Source of the DNA: Micromonospora endolithica
GTDB lineage: Bacteria > Actinomycetota > Actinomycetes > Mycobacteriales > Micromonosporaceae
NCBI RefSeq assembly: GCF_003626595.1
Contig: NZ_RBAK01000014.1
Span: 1-64,000, forward strand
DNA length: 64,000 nt
Direction of reading: 5' to 3'
The position numbers and the translations under genes are program-made. The notes beneath the pieces are model-generated. The model saw nothing but the letters and a program-made list of their open reading frames with translations. It was not told the DNA's origin and did no database searches. Shown here one piece after another: positions 7,578 to 15,794 of this stretch; the stretch's first letter is position 1; each line of letters starts with the position of its first letter.

Positions 7578-8201
7578 CTAGGCGGCGGCCGGCAGGTCCA
7601 GCACGTAGCGGTCGCCCTCCGGGCGGAAGCCGAGCCGGTGGTAGTAGGGGGCGACCATGCCGGGCGGGCTGACCACCCGGCGGAAGCCCCGGTCGGTGAA
7701 CAGGCTGCTGCGCCGGTAGACGAACTCGCCGGGGGCGAAGTCCCGGAACCGCCGGGTCACGTAGTCCAGGTCGATCTGGGCCACCCCGTCCGGTTCGGCG
7801 TGCGCCAGCACCACCCCGACCACCTCGTCGTCCTTCATCACCACGAACGCCGAGCGGTCGCCGTCGGGCCGGGGGACGAAGCCGGGGTTGAACCGGGCGA
7901 TGTCGGCGGCGTGCACCCGCAGCGTGTGGGCCAGGAACTGGTCGTCGACGCCGACCTCCACCACCTGGTAGGTCGCCTCGTCGTGCCGGGTGGCGAGCAT
8001 CCGGCGCAGGTACCACACGTTGATCACGGCGAGCACCACGTTGAGCCCGACCATCGGCCACACCTGCACGGCGGCGTTGTAGCCGATCAGGATCAGGCAG
8101 CCGACCAGGTTGAGGGCACGCAGGCGGAGGATGCGCGTCTGCAGCAGCGACCAGACCAGCAGCGCGGAGCCGGTCCAGCCGATCAGTTCCAGCCAGTTCA
8201 C
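7578..8201 (-). CDS. Membrane protein: YgjV-like helices fused to GNAT-like domain
   Basis: 207 residues. The first ~70 residues form two or three helices (ELIGWTGSALLVWSLLQTRILRLRALNLVGCLILIGYN, WPMVGLNVVLAVINVWYLRRML) resembling the YgjV/PnuC-like small membrane family. Residues ~80-207 look like a degenerate GNAT fold (SAFVVMKDDEVVGVVLAHAE, then YYHRLGFRPEGDRYVL at the end, typical of the C-terminal GNAT strand). No function is known to me for this combination. Its start GTG/ATG at 8201 follows no strong Shine-Dalgarno. It is followed downstream by the CNNM gene after 119 bp. Confidence 0.7.
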   Translation of the reverse strand: MNWLELIGWTGSALLVWSLLQTRILRLRALNLVGCLILIGYNAAVQVWPMVGLNVVLAVINVWYLRRMLATRHDEATYQVVEVGVDDQFLAHTLRVHAADIARFNPGFVPRPDGDRSAFVVMKDDEVVGVVLAHAEPDGVAQIDLDYVTRRFRDFAPGEFVYRRSSLFTDRGFRRVVSPPGMVAPYYHRLGFRPEGDRYVLDLPAAA

Positions 8202-8267
8202 CGAGCGAGCGTAGTGCCTGCCCAGGTCAGACGCCCCGGCGGGAGGCCGGACGGCGCGTGGACGGGC

Positions 8268-8747
8268 TCAGCGGGACAGTTCCAGGACCCATTCCTCGAC
8301 GTCGTGGCCCCGACCGGGCGCGTAGCCGTGGTCCTCGCCACGGACGACGAAGCCGCACTTGCGCAGCACCGCCAGGGAGGCGTGGTTGTCCTTGGCCGCT
8401 CGGGCGTGCACCGGCCGCCGGGGCAGCTCGCGCAGCAGCGCGGCCAGCGCCCCGGTGGCGTGACCCCGCCCCCAGCGCTCCCGGTCGATCCAGTAGCTGA
8501 CCTCGGTGCGCTCCCCGACCGGGAAGGCCAGCACGTAGCCCACCACGGTGCCGTCCACGGTCACCGTGCGGGACTCGTTCGCCGGGTCGGCGCGTACCCG
8601 CCGCCAGTGCGCGGCGAACTCCGCCGCGTCGTCCGGGTCCTCGGCGGTGAACGCGGCCATCCGCACCGCCTCCGGGTCCCGCTGGTAGCGGTAGAAGGCC
8701 GGCAGGTCGTCGTCGCGCACCGGACGCAGGCGCAGCTCGGGGTTCAC
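8268..8747 (-). CDS. GNAT N-acetyltransferase (RimJ/RimL type)
   Basis: 159 residues. The sequence follows RimJ/RimL-like acetyltransferases: LRLRPVRDDDLPAFYRYQRDPEAVRMAAF at the start, VGYVLAFPVGERTEVSYWIDRERWGRGHATGAL containing the acetyl-CoA pyrophosphate loop (RGHATGA), and NHASLAVLRKCGF in the C-terminal part. It transfers acetyl to an amine, possibly a protein N-terminus or small molecule, with unknown substrate. It is divergent from ppdK; the shared 141-bp intergenic region carries a GGGACC-N3-GGCCC element and a hairpin. Confidence 0.88.
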   Translation of the reverse strand: MNPELRLRPVRDDDLPAFYRYQRDPEAVRMAAFTAEDPDDAAEFAAHWRRVRADPANESRTVTVDGTVVGYVLAFPVGERTEVSYWIDRERWGRGHATGALAALLRELPRRPVHARAAKDNHASLAVLRKCGFVVRGEDHGYAPGRGHDVEEWVLELSR

Positions 8748-8779
8748 CGGCCGAGGATAGGACAGCTCGGGTGCCGTCC

Positions 8780-8793
8780 GGGACCTCTGGCCC
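8780..8793. promoter_or_regulatory. GGGACC-N3-GGCCC element upstream of ppdK
   Basis: GGGACCTCTGGCCC lies 96 bp before the ppdK start. The same spaced half-sites occur at 15795-15808 and 18393-18406, and with one mismatch at 12052-12065, all upstream of genes in this stress block. It resembles the GGGAC half-site of DosR/DevR-type operators. Regulator binding is inference. Confidence 0.45.
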
Positions 8794-8800
8794 GCCCGAC

Positions 8801-8827
8801 GTCCCGTCCGGCCCTGCCGGACGGGAC
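8801..8827. promoter_or_regulatory. Hairpin/operator in ppdK upstream region
   Basis: Perfect 12-bp inverted repeat (GTCCCGTCCGGC at 8801-8812, complement at 8816-8827) with a 3-nt loop, 61 bp before the ppdK ATG. It could be an operator, a 5'-UTR hairpin or the terminator of transcription entering the region. Its outer arms, GTCCC and GGGAC, again contain the GGGAC core. Confidence 0.5.
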
Positions 8828-8888
8828 CGGCCCGTTGCTACCAATCAGGGGGGCGGGTTCGCCCCGGTGGCAGGAGGAGGCCGGCATC

Positions 8889-11549
8889 ATGGTGACCTAC
8901 GTCTACGACTTCGTCGAGGGCGACCGGAGCAGGTCGGACCTGCTCGGCGGCAAGGGCGCGAACCTGGCGGAGATGACCCGGCTGGGACTGCCGGTGCCGC
9001 CGGGATTCACCATCACCACCGACGCGTGTCGGGCGTACCTGGCTGACGGGCGGGTGCCGCTGCGGCTGTTCGACGAGGTCAACGCGCACCTGCGGGAGAT
9101 CGAGGTACGGCTGGACCGGCGCCTCGGCGACCCGCACGACCCGCTGCTGCTGGCCGTGCGGTCCGGTGGCCGGTACTCCATGCCGGGGATGATGGAGACG
9201 ATCCTCGACATCGGGCTGAACGACACCACCGTGGCCGGGCTGGCCGCGCGCAGCGGCGACGAGCGCTTCGCGTGGGACTCCTACCGGCGGTTGATCCAGA
9301 TGTTCGGCCGGACCGTGCACGGTGTCCCGGCCGAGGAGTTCGAGCGGGAGCTGGCGTCGGTGCGGGCCGCGGCCGGCCCGGACGGCCCGGACGCGGCGGC
9401 GCTGCGGGAGCTGGTCGAGACGTACAAGAAGGTGTTCGCCGCGCATGTCGGTCAGGACTTCCCGCAGGCTCCGCACGCGCAGCTCTACTCGGCCATTCGG
9501 GCGGTCTTCTCGTCCTGGAACGCGGAGCGGGCGGTGCTCTACCGCCACCGGGAGCACATTCCGGACGACCTCGGCACGGCGGTCAACGTGATGGCGATGG
9601 TCTTCGGCAACCTGGGCCCGGACTCCGGCACCGGGGTGGCGTTCACCCGGGACCCGGCCACCGGGGCACCCGGGGTGTACGGCGACTACCTGCGCGACGC
9701 CCAGGGCGAGGACGTGGTCGCCGGTATCCGCAACACGGTGCCGCTGGCCGAACTGGAGCGGATCGACCCGGTCAGCTTCCGGGAGCTGAAGCGGATCATG
9801 GGAGTGTTGGAGCGGCATTACCGGGACCTGTGCGACGTCGAGTTCACCATCGAGCGCGGCCGGCTGTGGATGCTGCAGACCCGGGTCGGCAAGCGCACCC
9901 CGGCGGCGGCGTTCACCATCGCCGCGCAGTTGGTCGACGAGGGCCTGATCACCCTGGACGAGGCACTGCACCGGGTCGACGGGGCGCAGCTGGCCCGGTT
10001 GATGTTCCCCGCGTTCGACCTGGCCGCCGCCCCGCCGCCGCTGGCCACCGGGGTGGGCGCCTCGCCCGGGGCCGCCGTCGGGCGGGTGGTGTTCGACTCG
10101 GCCGCCGCCGTCGCGGCTGACGGCCCGGTGATCCTGGTCCGCGCCGAGACCAACCCCGACGACCTGCCCGGCATGATCGCCGCGCGGGGGGTGCTCACCT
10201 CGCGCGGTGGCAAGACGTCGCACGCGGCGGTGGTGGCCCGGGGGATGGGACGGACCTGCGTGTGCGGCGCGGAGGCGCTGCGGATCGACCCGGCGGGCGA
10301 CGCGTTCACCGTCGGCGACCGGGTGGTCCGGGCCGGTGAGCTGATCTCCATCGACGGCACCACCGGCAACGTGTACCCGGGCGAGGTGCCGGTGGTGCCC
10401 TCGCCGGTGGCCCGTCACCTCGCCGGTGAGCCGGTCGGGCGGGAAGATCGGCTGGTGGCCGCCGTGGACCGGCTGCTCGCGCACGCCGACGCCGCGCGCC
10501 GGCTCGGCGTACGGGCCAACGCCGACACCCCGGCCGACGCCCGCCGGGCCCGGGCGTTCGGCGCGGCCGGGATCGGGCTGTGCCGTACCGAGCACATGTT
10601 CCTCGGCGCGCGCCGGGAGCTGGTCGAGCGGCTGATCCTGGCCGACGACCCGGCGGAGCTGACCGCCGCCCTGGACGCGCTGCTGCCGTTGCAGCGGGCC
10701 GACTTCGTGGACATCCTCGCGGCGATGGACGGGGTGCCGGTGACCGTCCGGCTGCTCGACCCGCCGCTGCACGAGTTCCTGCCGCCGCTGCACGAGCTGA
10801 CCGCGCGGGTGGCCCGCGCCGAGGCGCGCGGCGAGGATCCCGGCCGGGACGCCGCCCTGCTGGCCGCGGTCCGCCGGATGCACGAGACCAACCCGATGCT
10901 GGGCCTGCGGGGCGTACGCCTCGGGCTGGTGGTGCCGGGACTGTTCGCGATGCAGGTCCGGGCGGTCGCCGAGGCGGCGGCGCAGCGGGTCCGCGACGGC
11001 GGCGACCCGCGCCCGGAGATCATGGTGCCGCTGGTCGCGGACGTCCGGGAGCTGACCGTGGTGCGGGCCGAGGTGCAGGCCGTGCTGGCCACCGTGCCGG
11101 ACGTCCCGCCGATCCCGGTCGGCACCATGGTGGAGATCCCGCGGGCGGCGCTGACCGCCGGAGACCTCGCCCGCGCCGCCCAGTTCTTCTCCTTCGGCAC
11201 CAACGACCTGACCCAGACCACCTGGGCGTTCTCCCGCGACGACGTGGAGGGCTCGTTCTTCGACACGTACCAGGAACGGGGGATCTTCGGCGTCTCCCCG
11301 TTCGAGACGATCGACGCCACCGGCGTCGGCCGGCTGGTCCGGCTGGCCACCGCCGAGGGGCGGGCCACCCGTGGCGACCTGACCGTCGGGGTGTGCGGGG
11401 AGCACGGCGGCGACCCGGACTCGGTCGCGTTCTTCGCCGACGCCGGCCTGGACTACGTGTCCTGCTCGCCGTACCGGGTGCCGATCGCCCGGCTCGCCGC
11501 CGGCCGGGCCGCCGTCGCGGCCACCGTCGCCGGTTCCGACTCCCGCTAG
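8889..11549 (+). CDS. ppdK: Pyruvate, phosphate dikinase
   Basis: 886 residues from ATG 8889, preceded by AGGAGGAGG (8872-8880). It interconverts pyruvate + ATP + Pi with phosphoenolpyruvate + AMP + PPi. Domains in order: ATP-grasp nucleotide domain (GGKGANLAEMTRLGLPVPPGF, later GYSMPGMMETILDIGLN-like loop RYSMPGMMETILDIGLN), the swivelling phosphohistidine domain with GGKTSHAAVVARGMG (His about 445), and the PEP/pyruvate barrel (RTEHMF, FFSFGTNDLTQTTW, VCGEHGGDP with Cys about 836). Length matches bacterial PPDK. It heads a low-oxygen gene block, where PPi-dependent metabolism would save ATP. Streptomyces has a PPDK gene near its OsdRK (DosRS-like) cluster, which fits this setting. Confidence 0.96.
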   Translation: MVTYVYDFVEGDRSRSDLLGGKGANLAEMTRLGLPVPPGFTITTDACRAYLADGRVPLRLFDEVNAHLREIEVRLDRRLGDPHDPLLLAVRSGGRYSMPGMMETILDIGLNDTTVAGLAARSGDERFAWDSYRRLIQMFGRTVHGVPAEEFERELASVRAAAGPDGPDAAALRELVETYKKVFAAHVGQDFPQAPHAQLYSAIRAVFSSWNAERAVLYRHREHIPDDLGTAVNVMAMVFGNLGPDSGTGVAFTRDPATGAPGVYGDYLRDAQGEDVVAGIRNTVPLAELERIDPVSFRELKRIMGVLERHYRDLCDVEFTIERGRLWMLQTRVGKRTPAAAFTIAAQLVDEGLITLDEALHRVDGAQLARLMFPAFDLAAAPPPLATGVGASPGAAVGRVVFDSAAAVAADGPVILVRAETNPDDLPGMIAARGVLTSRGGKTSHAAVVARGMGRTCVCGAEALRIDPAGDAFTVGDRVVRAGELISIDGTTGNVYPGEVPVVPSPVARHLAGEPVGREDRLVAAVDRLLAHADAARRLGVRANADTPADARRARAFGAAGIGLCRTEHMFLGARRELVERLILADDPAELTAALDALLPLQRADFVDILAAMDGVPVTVRLLDPPLHEFLPPLHELTARVARAEARGEDPGRDAALLAAVRRMHETNPMLGLRGVRLGLVVPGLFAMQVRAVAEAAAQRVRDGGDPRPEIMVPLVADVRELTVVRAEVQAVLATVPDVPPIPVGTMVEIPRAALTAGDLARAAQFFSFGTNDLTQTTWAFSRDDVEGSFFDTYQERGIFGVSPFETIDATGVGRLVRLATAEGRATRGDLTVGVCGEHGGDPDSVAFFADAGLDYVSCSPYRVPIARLAAGRAAVAATVAGSDSR

Positions 11550-11561
11550 GAGGTACCCGCC

Positions 11562-12008
11562 ATGACCGCCATCCTCAATCCCACCGGCACGGCGCCGTTC
11601 ACCCCGCCGGTCCGTCCGGCAGCCGCCGCGGCGGGGCCGCCGGACCCGGTCGTACCCCTGGTCGGTCCGGTCCTGGCACTGCCCGGCGACCCGGCGGCGG
11701 CGCTGGTGCCGGTCACCTGGCGGGGCCGTCCGGTCGGCGCGTTCGTCGCCACCGGCGGCCGGGTGCGCTACCGGCCGGTGGTCGACCCGGACCAGTTGCT
11801 CGCGGCGGCCGCCGGGGTGCTCGGCCTCGGCCTGCTCGCGGCCGGCGCGGCGGTGGTGGCCCGCCGCCGGGCACCGGCGATCGGCTCGGTACGGATGGGA
11901 CCGGGTGGCTGGGTCAGCCTCAAGGGTCTGCCCCTGCCGGCCCCCCGCGCCCCCCGCCCGTGGTGGGCGCGCGCGCTGCGCGCCCGCCGCCTGGTGGTCC
12001 AACCCTGA
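11562..12008 (+). CDS. Hypothetical protein with one transmembrane segment
   Basis: 148 residues, ATG 11562 with AGGAGG (11549-11554) overlapping the end of ppdK, so likely co-transcribed. The N-terminal half is Ala/Pro-rich, with a short beta-like stretch (LVPVTWRGRPVGAFVATGGRVRYRPVV). Residues ~87-105 form a single hydrophobic helix (LLAAAAGVLGLGLLAAGAAVVA) followed by an Arg-rich cytoplasmic tail and another basic C-terminus. I do not recognise a family. Its position between ppdK and pflB makes it a candidate membrane accessory of this block. Confidence 0.6.
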   Translation: MTAILNPTGTAPFTPPVRPAAAAAGPPDPVVPLVGPVLALPGDPAAALVPVTWRGRPVGAFVATGGRVRYRPVVDPDQLLAAAAGVLGLGLLAAGAAVVARRRAPAIGSVRMGPGGWVSLKGLPLPAPRAPRPWWARALRARRLVVQP

Positions 12009-12019
12009 CCCCACCCCGT

Positions 12020-12121
12020 CCCCCACCCTCGCCCCGCCGCGGCCCGGGGGTGGGGCGGAGGTCCCGGGGCGGGTGGTACTTGGGCTCTGGTCGGCGACTC
12101 GGGGCGGGGCGAGGGTGGGGG
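12020..12121. repeat. 18-bp perfect inverted repeat flanking the pflB upstream region
   Basis: The arms are 12020-12037 and 12104-12121, exact complements over 18 bp, enclosing 66 bp that include a near match to the GGGACC-N3-GGCCC element. The arms are C- and G-runs (CCCCCACCCTCGCCCCGC). It ends 48 bp before the pflB ATG. It could terminate transcription from ppdK or form a leader structure; the length and perfection argue against chance. Confidence 0.6.
12052..12065. promoter_or_regulatory. Near match to GGGACC-N3-GGCCC, upstream of pflB
   Basis: Read on the minus strand this is GGGACC-TCC-GCCCC, differing from the shared element by one base in the second half-site. It lies 105 bp before the pflB start, inside the 18-bp inverted repeat. 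Confidence 0.35.
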
Positions 12122-12169
12122 TGCACAGCGATCCAGGATGGACATGAGCCAGCGGTGGAAGGGACAACC

Positions 12170-14410
12170 ATGACCGCGCAGCACCTCGACCCGTGGCGGG
12201 GCTTCGCCCCCGGCGCCTGGCGGGACACCGTGGACGTCGCCGACTTCGTGCGTCACCAGCACGAGCCCTACCTGGGCGACGCGTCCTTCCTCACCGGCCC
12301 CACGTCGCGCACCCAGGAGGTGTGGGCGGCCGTCCGGGCGCTGCTGGCCGAGGAACGCCGCCGCGGCGTCCTCGACGTGGACGCCGCCACCCCGTCGACC
12401 ATCACCGCGCACGCGCCCGGCTACATCGACCGGGAGCGGGAGCTGATCGTCGGCCTGCAGACCGACGCGCCGCTGCGCCGGGCGATCATGCCCGCCGGCG
12501 GGCTGCGGACGGTGGAGGCCGGGCTGACCGCGTACGGGTTCACCCCCGACCCGCGGGTGCACGAGATCTACACCCGGTACCGCCGGACGCACAACGACGC
12601 GGTGTTCGACGCGTACCCGGAAAGAGTGCTGGCAGCGCGACGCTCGCACGTGATCACCGGGCTGCCCGACGCGTACGGGCGGGGGCGGATCATCGGCGAC
12701 TACCGGCGGGTCGCGCTGTACGGGGTGGACCGGCTGGTCGCCGACCGGCGGTCGTGCCGCGCCGCGCTGGACGACCGGCCGTCGACCGACGACGTGATCC
12801 GCGACCGGGAGGAGCTGGCCGAGCAGATCCGGGCGCTCGGCGAGCTGAAGGAGATGGCGTCCCGATACGGCTACGACATCTCCGGCCCCGCCGCGACCGG
12901 GCGGGAGGCGGTCCAGTGGCTGTACTTCGCCTACCTGGGCGCCTGCAAGGAGCAGAACGGCGCGGCGATGTCGCTCGGGCGTACCGCCACGTTCCTCGAC
13001 GTGTACCTGCGGCGGGACCTCGCCGAGGGACGGCTGACCGAGATGACCGCGCAGGAACTGGTCGACGACCTGGTGATCAAGCTGCGGATCATCCGGTTCC
13101 TCCGCACCCCCGACTACGACCAGTTGTTCTCCGGCGACCCGACCTGGGTCACCGAGGCGCTGGGTGGGATGGGCGCCGACGGCCGGCCGCTGGTCACCCG
13201 GACCAGCTTCCGCTACCTGCAGACGCTCTACAACCTCGGACCGGCCCCGGAGCCGAACCTGACGGTGCTGTGGTCGCCCCGACTGCCCCGGGGGTTCAAG
13301 CGGTTCTGCGCGCAGGTGTCGCTGGACACCAGCGCCATCCAGTACGAGAACGACGACCTCGTCCGGCCGGCGTACGACGACGACACGGCGATCGCCTGCT
13401 GCGTGTCGGCGATGCGGGTGGGCCGGGACATGCAGTTCTTCGGCGCCCGCGCCAACCTGGCCAAGGCGCTGCTGTACGCGGTCAACGGCGGCCGCGACGA
13501 GCTGACCGGCGAGCAGGTGGCACCCGCCGCCGCACCGGTCGGCGGGGAGACCCTCGACTACGACGAGGTGCTCGCCGCGTACGACCGGACGCTGGACTGG
13601 CTGGCCGAGACGTACGTGGACGCGTTGAACGTCATCCACCACATGCACGACCGGTACGCCTACGAGCGGCTGGAGATGGCACTGCACGATCACCCGGTGC
13701 GCCGGTTCATGGCCACCGGCATCGCCGGGCTCTCCGTCGCGGTGGACAGCCTCGCCGCGATCCGGTACGGCCGGGTCAAGGTGCTGCGCGACGCCACCGG
13801 CCTCGCGGTCGACTACCTCGTCGAGGGCGAGCACCCGACGTACGGCAACAACGACGACCGGGCCGACGCGATCGCGGTGTGGCTGGTCGAGACGTTCGCC
13901 GAGAAGCTGCGCCGGCAGCGCACCTACCGCGACGCCGAGGTGACCATGTCGGTGCTGACCATCACGTCCAACGTGGTGTACGGCCGGCACACCGGCAACA
14001 CCCCGGACGGGCGGCGGGCCGGCGAGCCGTTCGCACCGGGTGCGAACCCGATGAACGGGCGGGACCGGCACGGCCTGGTCGCGGCGGCCCTGTCGGTGGC
14101 GAAGCTGCCGTACGACGCGGCCCGCGACGGCATCTCGCTGACCGGCACGGTCACCCCGGACGGGCTGGGCCGCACCCGTGACGAACAGATCGGCAACCTG
14201 GTCGGGATGCTCGACGGGTACACCGACGCCGGTGGGTTCCACCTGAACGTCAACGTGCTGGACCGGGCGACGCTTGTCGACGCGATGGCGCACCCCGAGC
14301 GGTACCCGCAGCTCACCGTCCGGGTGTCCGGGTACGCGGTGAACTTCGTCCGGCTCACCCCGGAGCAGCAACGGGACGTGCTGTCCCGCACCTTCCACGG
14401 TGCCCTGTGA
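12170..14410 (+). CDS. pflB: Pyruvate formate-lyase (formate acetyltransferase)
   Basis: 746 residues from ATG 12170. It converts pyruvate + CoA to acetyl-CoA + formate by glycyl-radical chemistry and is strictly anaerobic when active. The catalytic Cys pair is in IACCVSAM (Cys 410 and 411) and the glycine-radical loop is RVSGYAVNF (Gly 721). NTPDGRRAGEPFAPGANPMNGRD and GVLTITSNVVYGRHTGN-like segments (SVLTITSNVVYGRHTGN) are diagnostic of true PFL rather than diol dehydratases or choline lyase. Full length. The activase follows immediately. A PFL in an actinomycete, most of which are obligate aerobes, implies survival fermentation at low oxygen. Confidence 0.96.
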   Translation: MTAQHLDPWRGFAPGAWRDTVDVADFVRHQHEPYLGDASFLTGPTSRTQEVWAAVRALLAEERRRGVLDVDAATPSTITAHAPGYIDRERELIVGLQTDAPLRRAIMPAGGLRTVEAGLTAYGFTPDPRVHEIYTRYRRTHNDAVFDAYPERVLAARRSHVITGLPDAYGRGRIIGDYRRVALYGVDRLVADRRSCRAALDDRPSTDDVIRDREELAEQIRALGELKEMASRYGYDISGPAATGREAVQWLYFAYLGACKEQNGAAMSLGRTATFLDVYLRRDLAEGRLTEMTAQELVDDLVIKLRIIRFLRTPDYDQLFSGDPTWVTEALGGMGADGRPLVTRTSFRYLQTLYNLGPAPEPNLTVLWSPRLPRGFKRFCAQVSLDTSAIQYENDDLVRPAYDDDTAIACCVSAMRVGRDMQFFGARANLAKALLYAVNGGRDELTGEQVAPAAAPVGGETLDYDEVLAAYDRTLDWLAETYVDALNVIHHMHDRYAYERLEMALHDHPVRRFMATGIAGLSVAVDSLAAIRYGRVKVLRDATGLAVDYLVEGEHPTYGNNDDRADAIAVWLVETFAEKLRRQRTYRDAEVTMSVLTITSNVVYGRHTGNTPDGRRAGEPFAPGANPMNGRDRHGLVAAALSVAKLPYDAARDGISLTGTVTPDGLGRTRDEQIGNLVGMLDGYTDAGGFHLNVNVLDRATLVDAMAHPERYPQLTVRVSGYAVNFVRLTPEQQRDVLSRTFHGAL

Positions 14411-14488
14411 GACGCGAGGAGCAGCCCGGTGAGCGCGAGGAGTGAGCCGGGCCCGCGAGCCCCGCAGTCGCGAACGGAAGGAGCCACG
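14407..14488 (+). repeat. Diverged copy of 62-bp mini-ORF repeat at the pflB-pflA junction
   Basis: From the GTGA at the pflB stop (14407-14410) to the activase, the sequence includes GTGAGCGCGAGGAGTGAGCC (14429-14448) and CGAGCCCCGCAGTCGCGAAC (14455-14474), which match the 62-bp units at 59461-59588. It ends in GGAAGGAG, a strong Shine-Dalgarno. In the fmt-rsmB copies the unit ends AGCGTGACC; here the equivalent is ACGCTGACC, so the unit is open in frame with pflA. Confidence 0.75.
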
Positions 14489-15217
14489 CTGACCGGGTCC
14501 GTCCACTCGTACGATCTGTCCACGGCGGTGGACGGACCCGGCACCCGGTTCGTGGCGTTTCTCGCCGGCTGCCCGCTGCGCTGCCGGTTCTGCCACAGCC
14601 CGGACACCTGGTCGCGGCGCAACGGCCGGCGGACCACCGTCGACGACCTGCTGGCCGAGATCGGGCGGTACCGGCGGTTCATCGAGGTGGCCGGCGGCGG
14701 GGTGACGCTCAGCGGCGGCGAGCCGTTGCAGCAGGCCCGGTTCACCGGCGAGGTGCTGCGCCGCTGCCACGACCTGGGCCTGCACACCGCCCTGGACACC
14801 TCCGGCTTCCTCGGCGACCGGGCCGACGACGCCCTGCTCGACGCCACCGACCTGGTGCTGCTGGACGTGAAGTCGTGGGATCCGGAGACGTACCGGCAGG
14901 TCACCCGGACCGGCGCGGTCGCGCCCACCCTGCGCTTCGGCCGCCGGCTCGCCGACCGCGGCACCCCGATCTGGGTGCGGTTCGTCCTCGTGCCGGGGCT
15001 CACCGACGATCCCCGCAACGTGGACGGGGTGGCCGGGTACGCCGCGTCGCTGGGCACCGTGCGGCGGGTGGAGGTGCTGCCGTTCCACCGGCTCGGCGCG
15101 CACAAGTACGCCGAGTTGGGGCTGCGCTTCCCGCTCGCGGACACCGCTCCGCCGACGCCCGAACTGCTCGCCGAGGTGCGCGCCCGGTTCGCCGCGCGCG
15201 GCCTCACCACGTACTGA
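14429..15217 (+). CDS. pflA: Pyruvate formate-lyase activating enzyme (radical SAM)
   Basis: 262 residues if started at GTG 14429. The [4Fe-4S] motif CPLRCRFC (CX3CX2C, Cys 48/52/55 in this numbering) and TVDGPG-like AVDGPGTRFVAFLAGCPLRC, with GGGVTLSGGEPLQQ and LDVKSWDPETYRQVT, identify the PFL-specific activase, which generates the glycyl radical from SAM. The first 20 residues (MSARSEPGPRAPQSRTEGAT) are encoded by a repeat element and have no counterpart in the family. The usual start, M-TG-VHS, corresponds to CTG 14489, which is 5 bp behind GGAAGGAG. The real N-terminus is therefore probably CTG 14489 (242 residues). Confidence 0.93.
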   Translation: MSARSEPGPRAPQSRTEGATLTGSVHSYDLSTAVDGPGTRFVAFLAGCPLRCRFCHSPDTWSRRNGRRTTVDDLLAEIGRYRRFIEVAGGGVTLSGGEPLQQARFTGEVLRRCHDLGLHTALDTSGFLGDRADDALLDATDLVLLDVKSWDPETYRQVTRTGAVAPTLRFGRRLADRGTPIWVRFVLVPGLTDDPRNVDGVAGYAASLGTVRRVEVLPFHRLGAHKYAELGLRFPLADTAPPTPELLAEVRARFAARGLTTY

Positions 15218-15252
15218 GCGGGCGGGCGGTGGCGCCGCGCCCCGCCGGGCGG

Positions 15253-15729
15253 TCAGCCGGCCGCGGGCAGCGTCGTCGGGTAGCCGTACAGATCCAGCAG
15301 GCGGGCACGGGCCGCCTGGAGCCGGTCCACCACCACGCTCATCAGCCGGGTGGTGAGCTGCCGGCCGAGGGCGTCGTCGGACTCCATCAGCCGGCGTACG
15401 CCGGCGGCGGTGAACTCCACCGCCGTGCTGCGCTGCGCGGCCACCGCGCCGAACTGCCACCGGTACGGCGGGAAGAGCCAGGACCAGCCCAGCACCGCGC
15501 CCGGCCCGATCGTCTCGATCTCCACGTCGCCCCGGCCGGGCACCGCGAAGTCCAGCGCCACCTGTCCCTGGCGGAGCAGCCAGAAGCGTTCCGCCGGCTG
15601 GTCGGCGCGGAACAGCCGGTGCCCGGGATGCCACACCACCGGGCGGGCGTACCCGGCGAGACGGGGCAGCCACGGCTCGGGAAGGCCGGCGAGGAACGGG
15701 TGCGCGCGGAGCACGTCGAGCGTGTTCAT
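15253..15729 (-). CDS. Cyclic nucleotide-binding domain protein lacking an HTH
   Basis: 158 residues from ATG 15729. A single cNMP-binding (CAP-like) beta-roll covers residues ~8-115: HPGHRLFRADQPAERFWLLRQGQVALDF, then IETIGPGAVLGWSWLFPPYRWQFGAVAAQRSTAVEF. The usual phosphate-binding RxA segment is not obvious. A helix follows (RQLTTRLMSVVVDRLQAARARLLDLYG), but there is no Crp/Fnr winged helix, so it cannot itself be a Crp-type repressor. It is divergent from the P-type ATPase and shares the GGGACC-AAC-GGCCC element. It could sense a ligand and act by protein contact. Confidence 0.85.
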   Translation of the reverse strand: MNTLDVLRAHPFLAGLPEPWLPRLAGYARPVVWHPGHRLFRADQPAERFWLLRQGQVALDFAVPGRGDVEIETIGPGAVLGWSWLFPPYRWQFGAVAAQRSTAVEFTAAGVRRLMESDDALGRQLTTRLMSVVVDRLQAARARLLDLYGYPTTLPAAG

Positions 15730-15794
15730 GGTCGGTCCCTCCCGGTGCCGATGGTCCTCGCTCCATCCGACCCCGTCCCGCCGGCCGGCGACAA

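Noticed and set aside
8838..12167. A 1109-codon minus-strand open frame over ppdK
   Set aside because: Antisense shadow of ppdK with no recognisable domain and no ribosome site.
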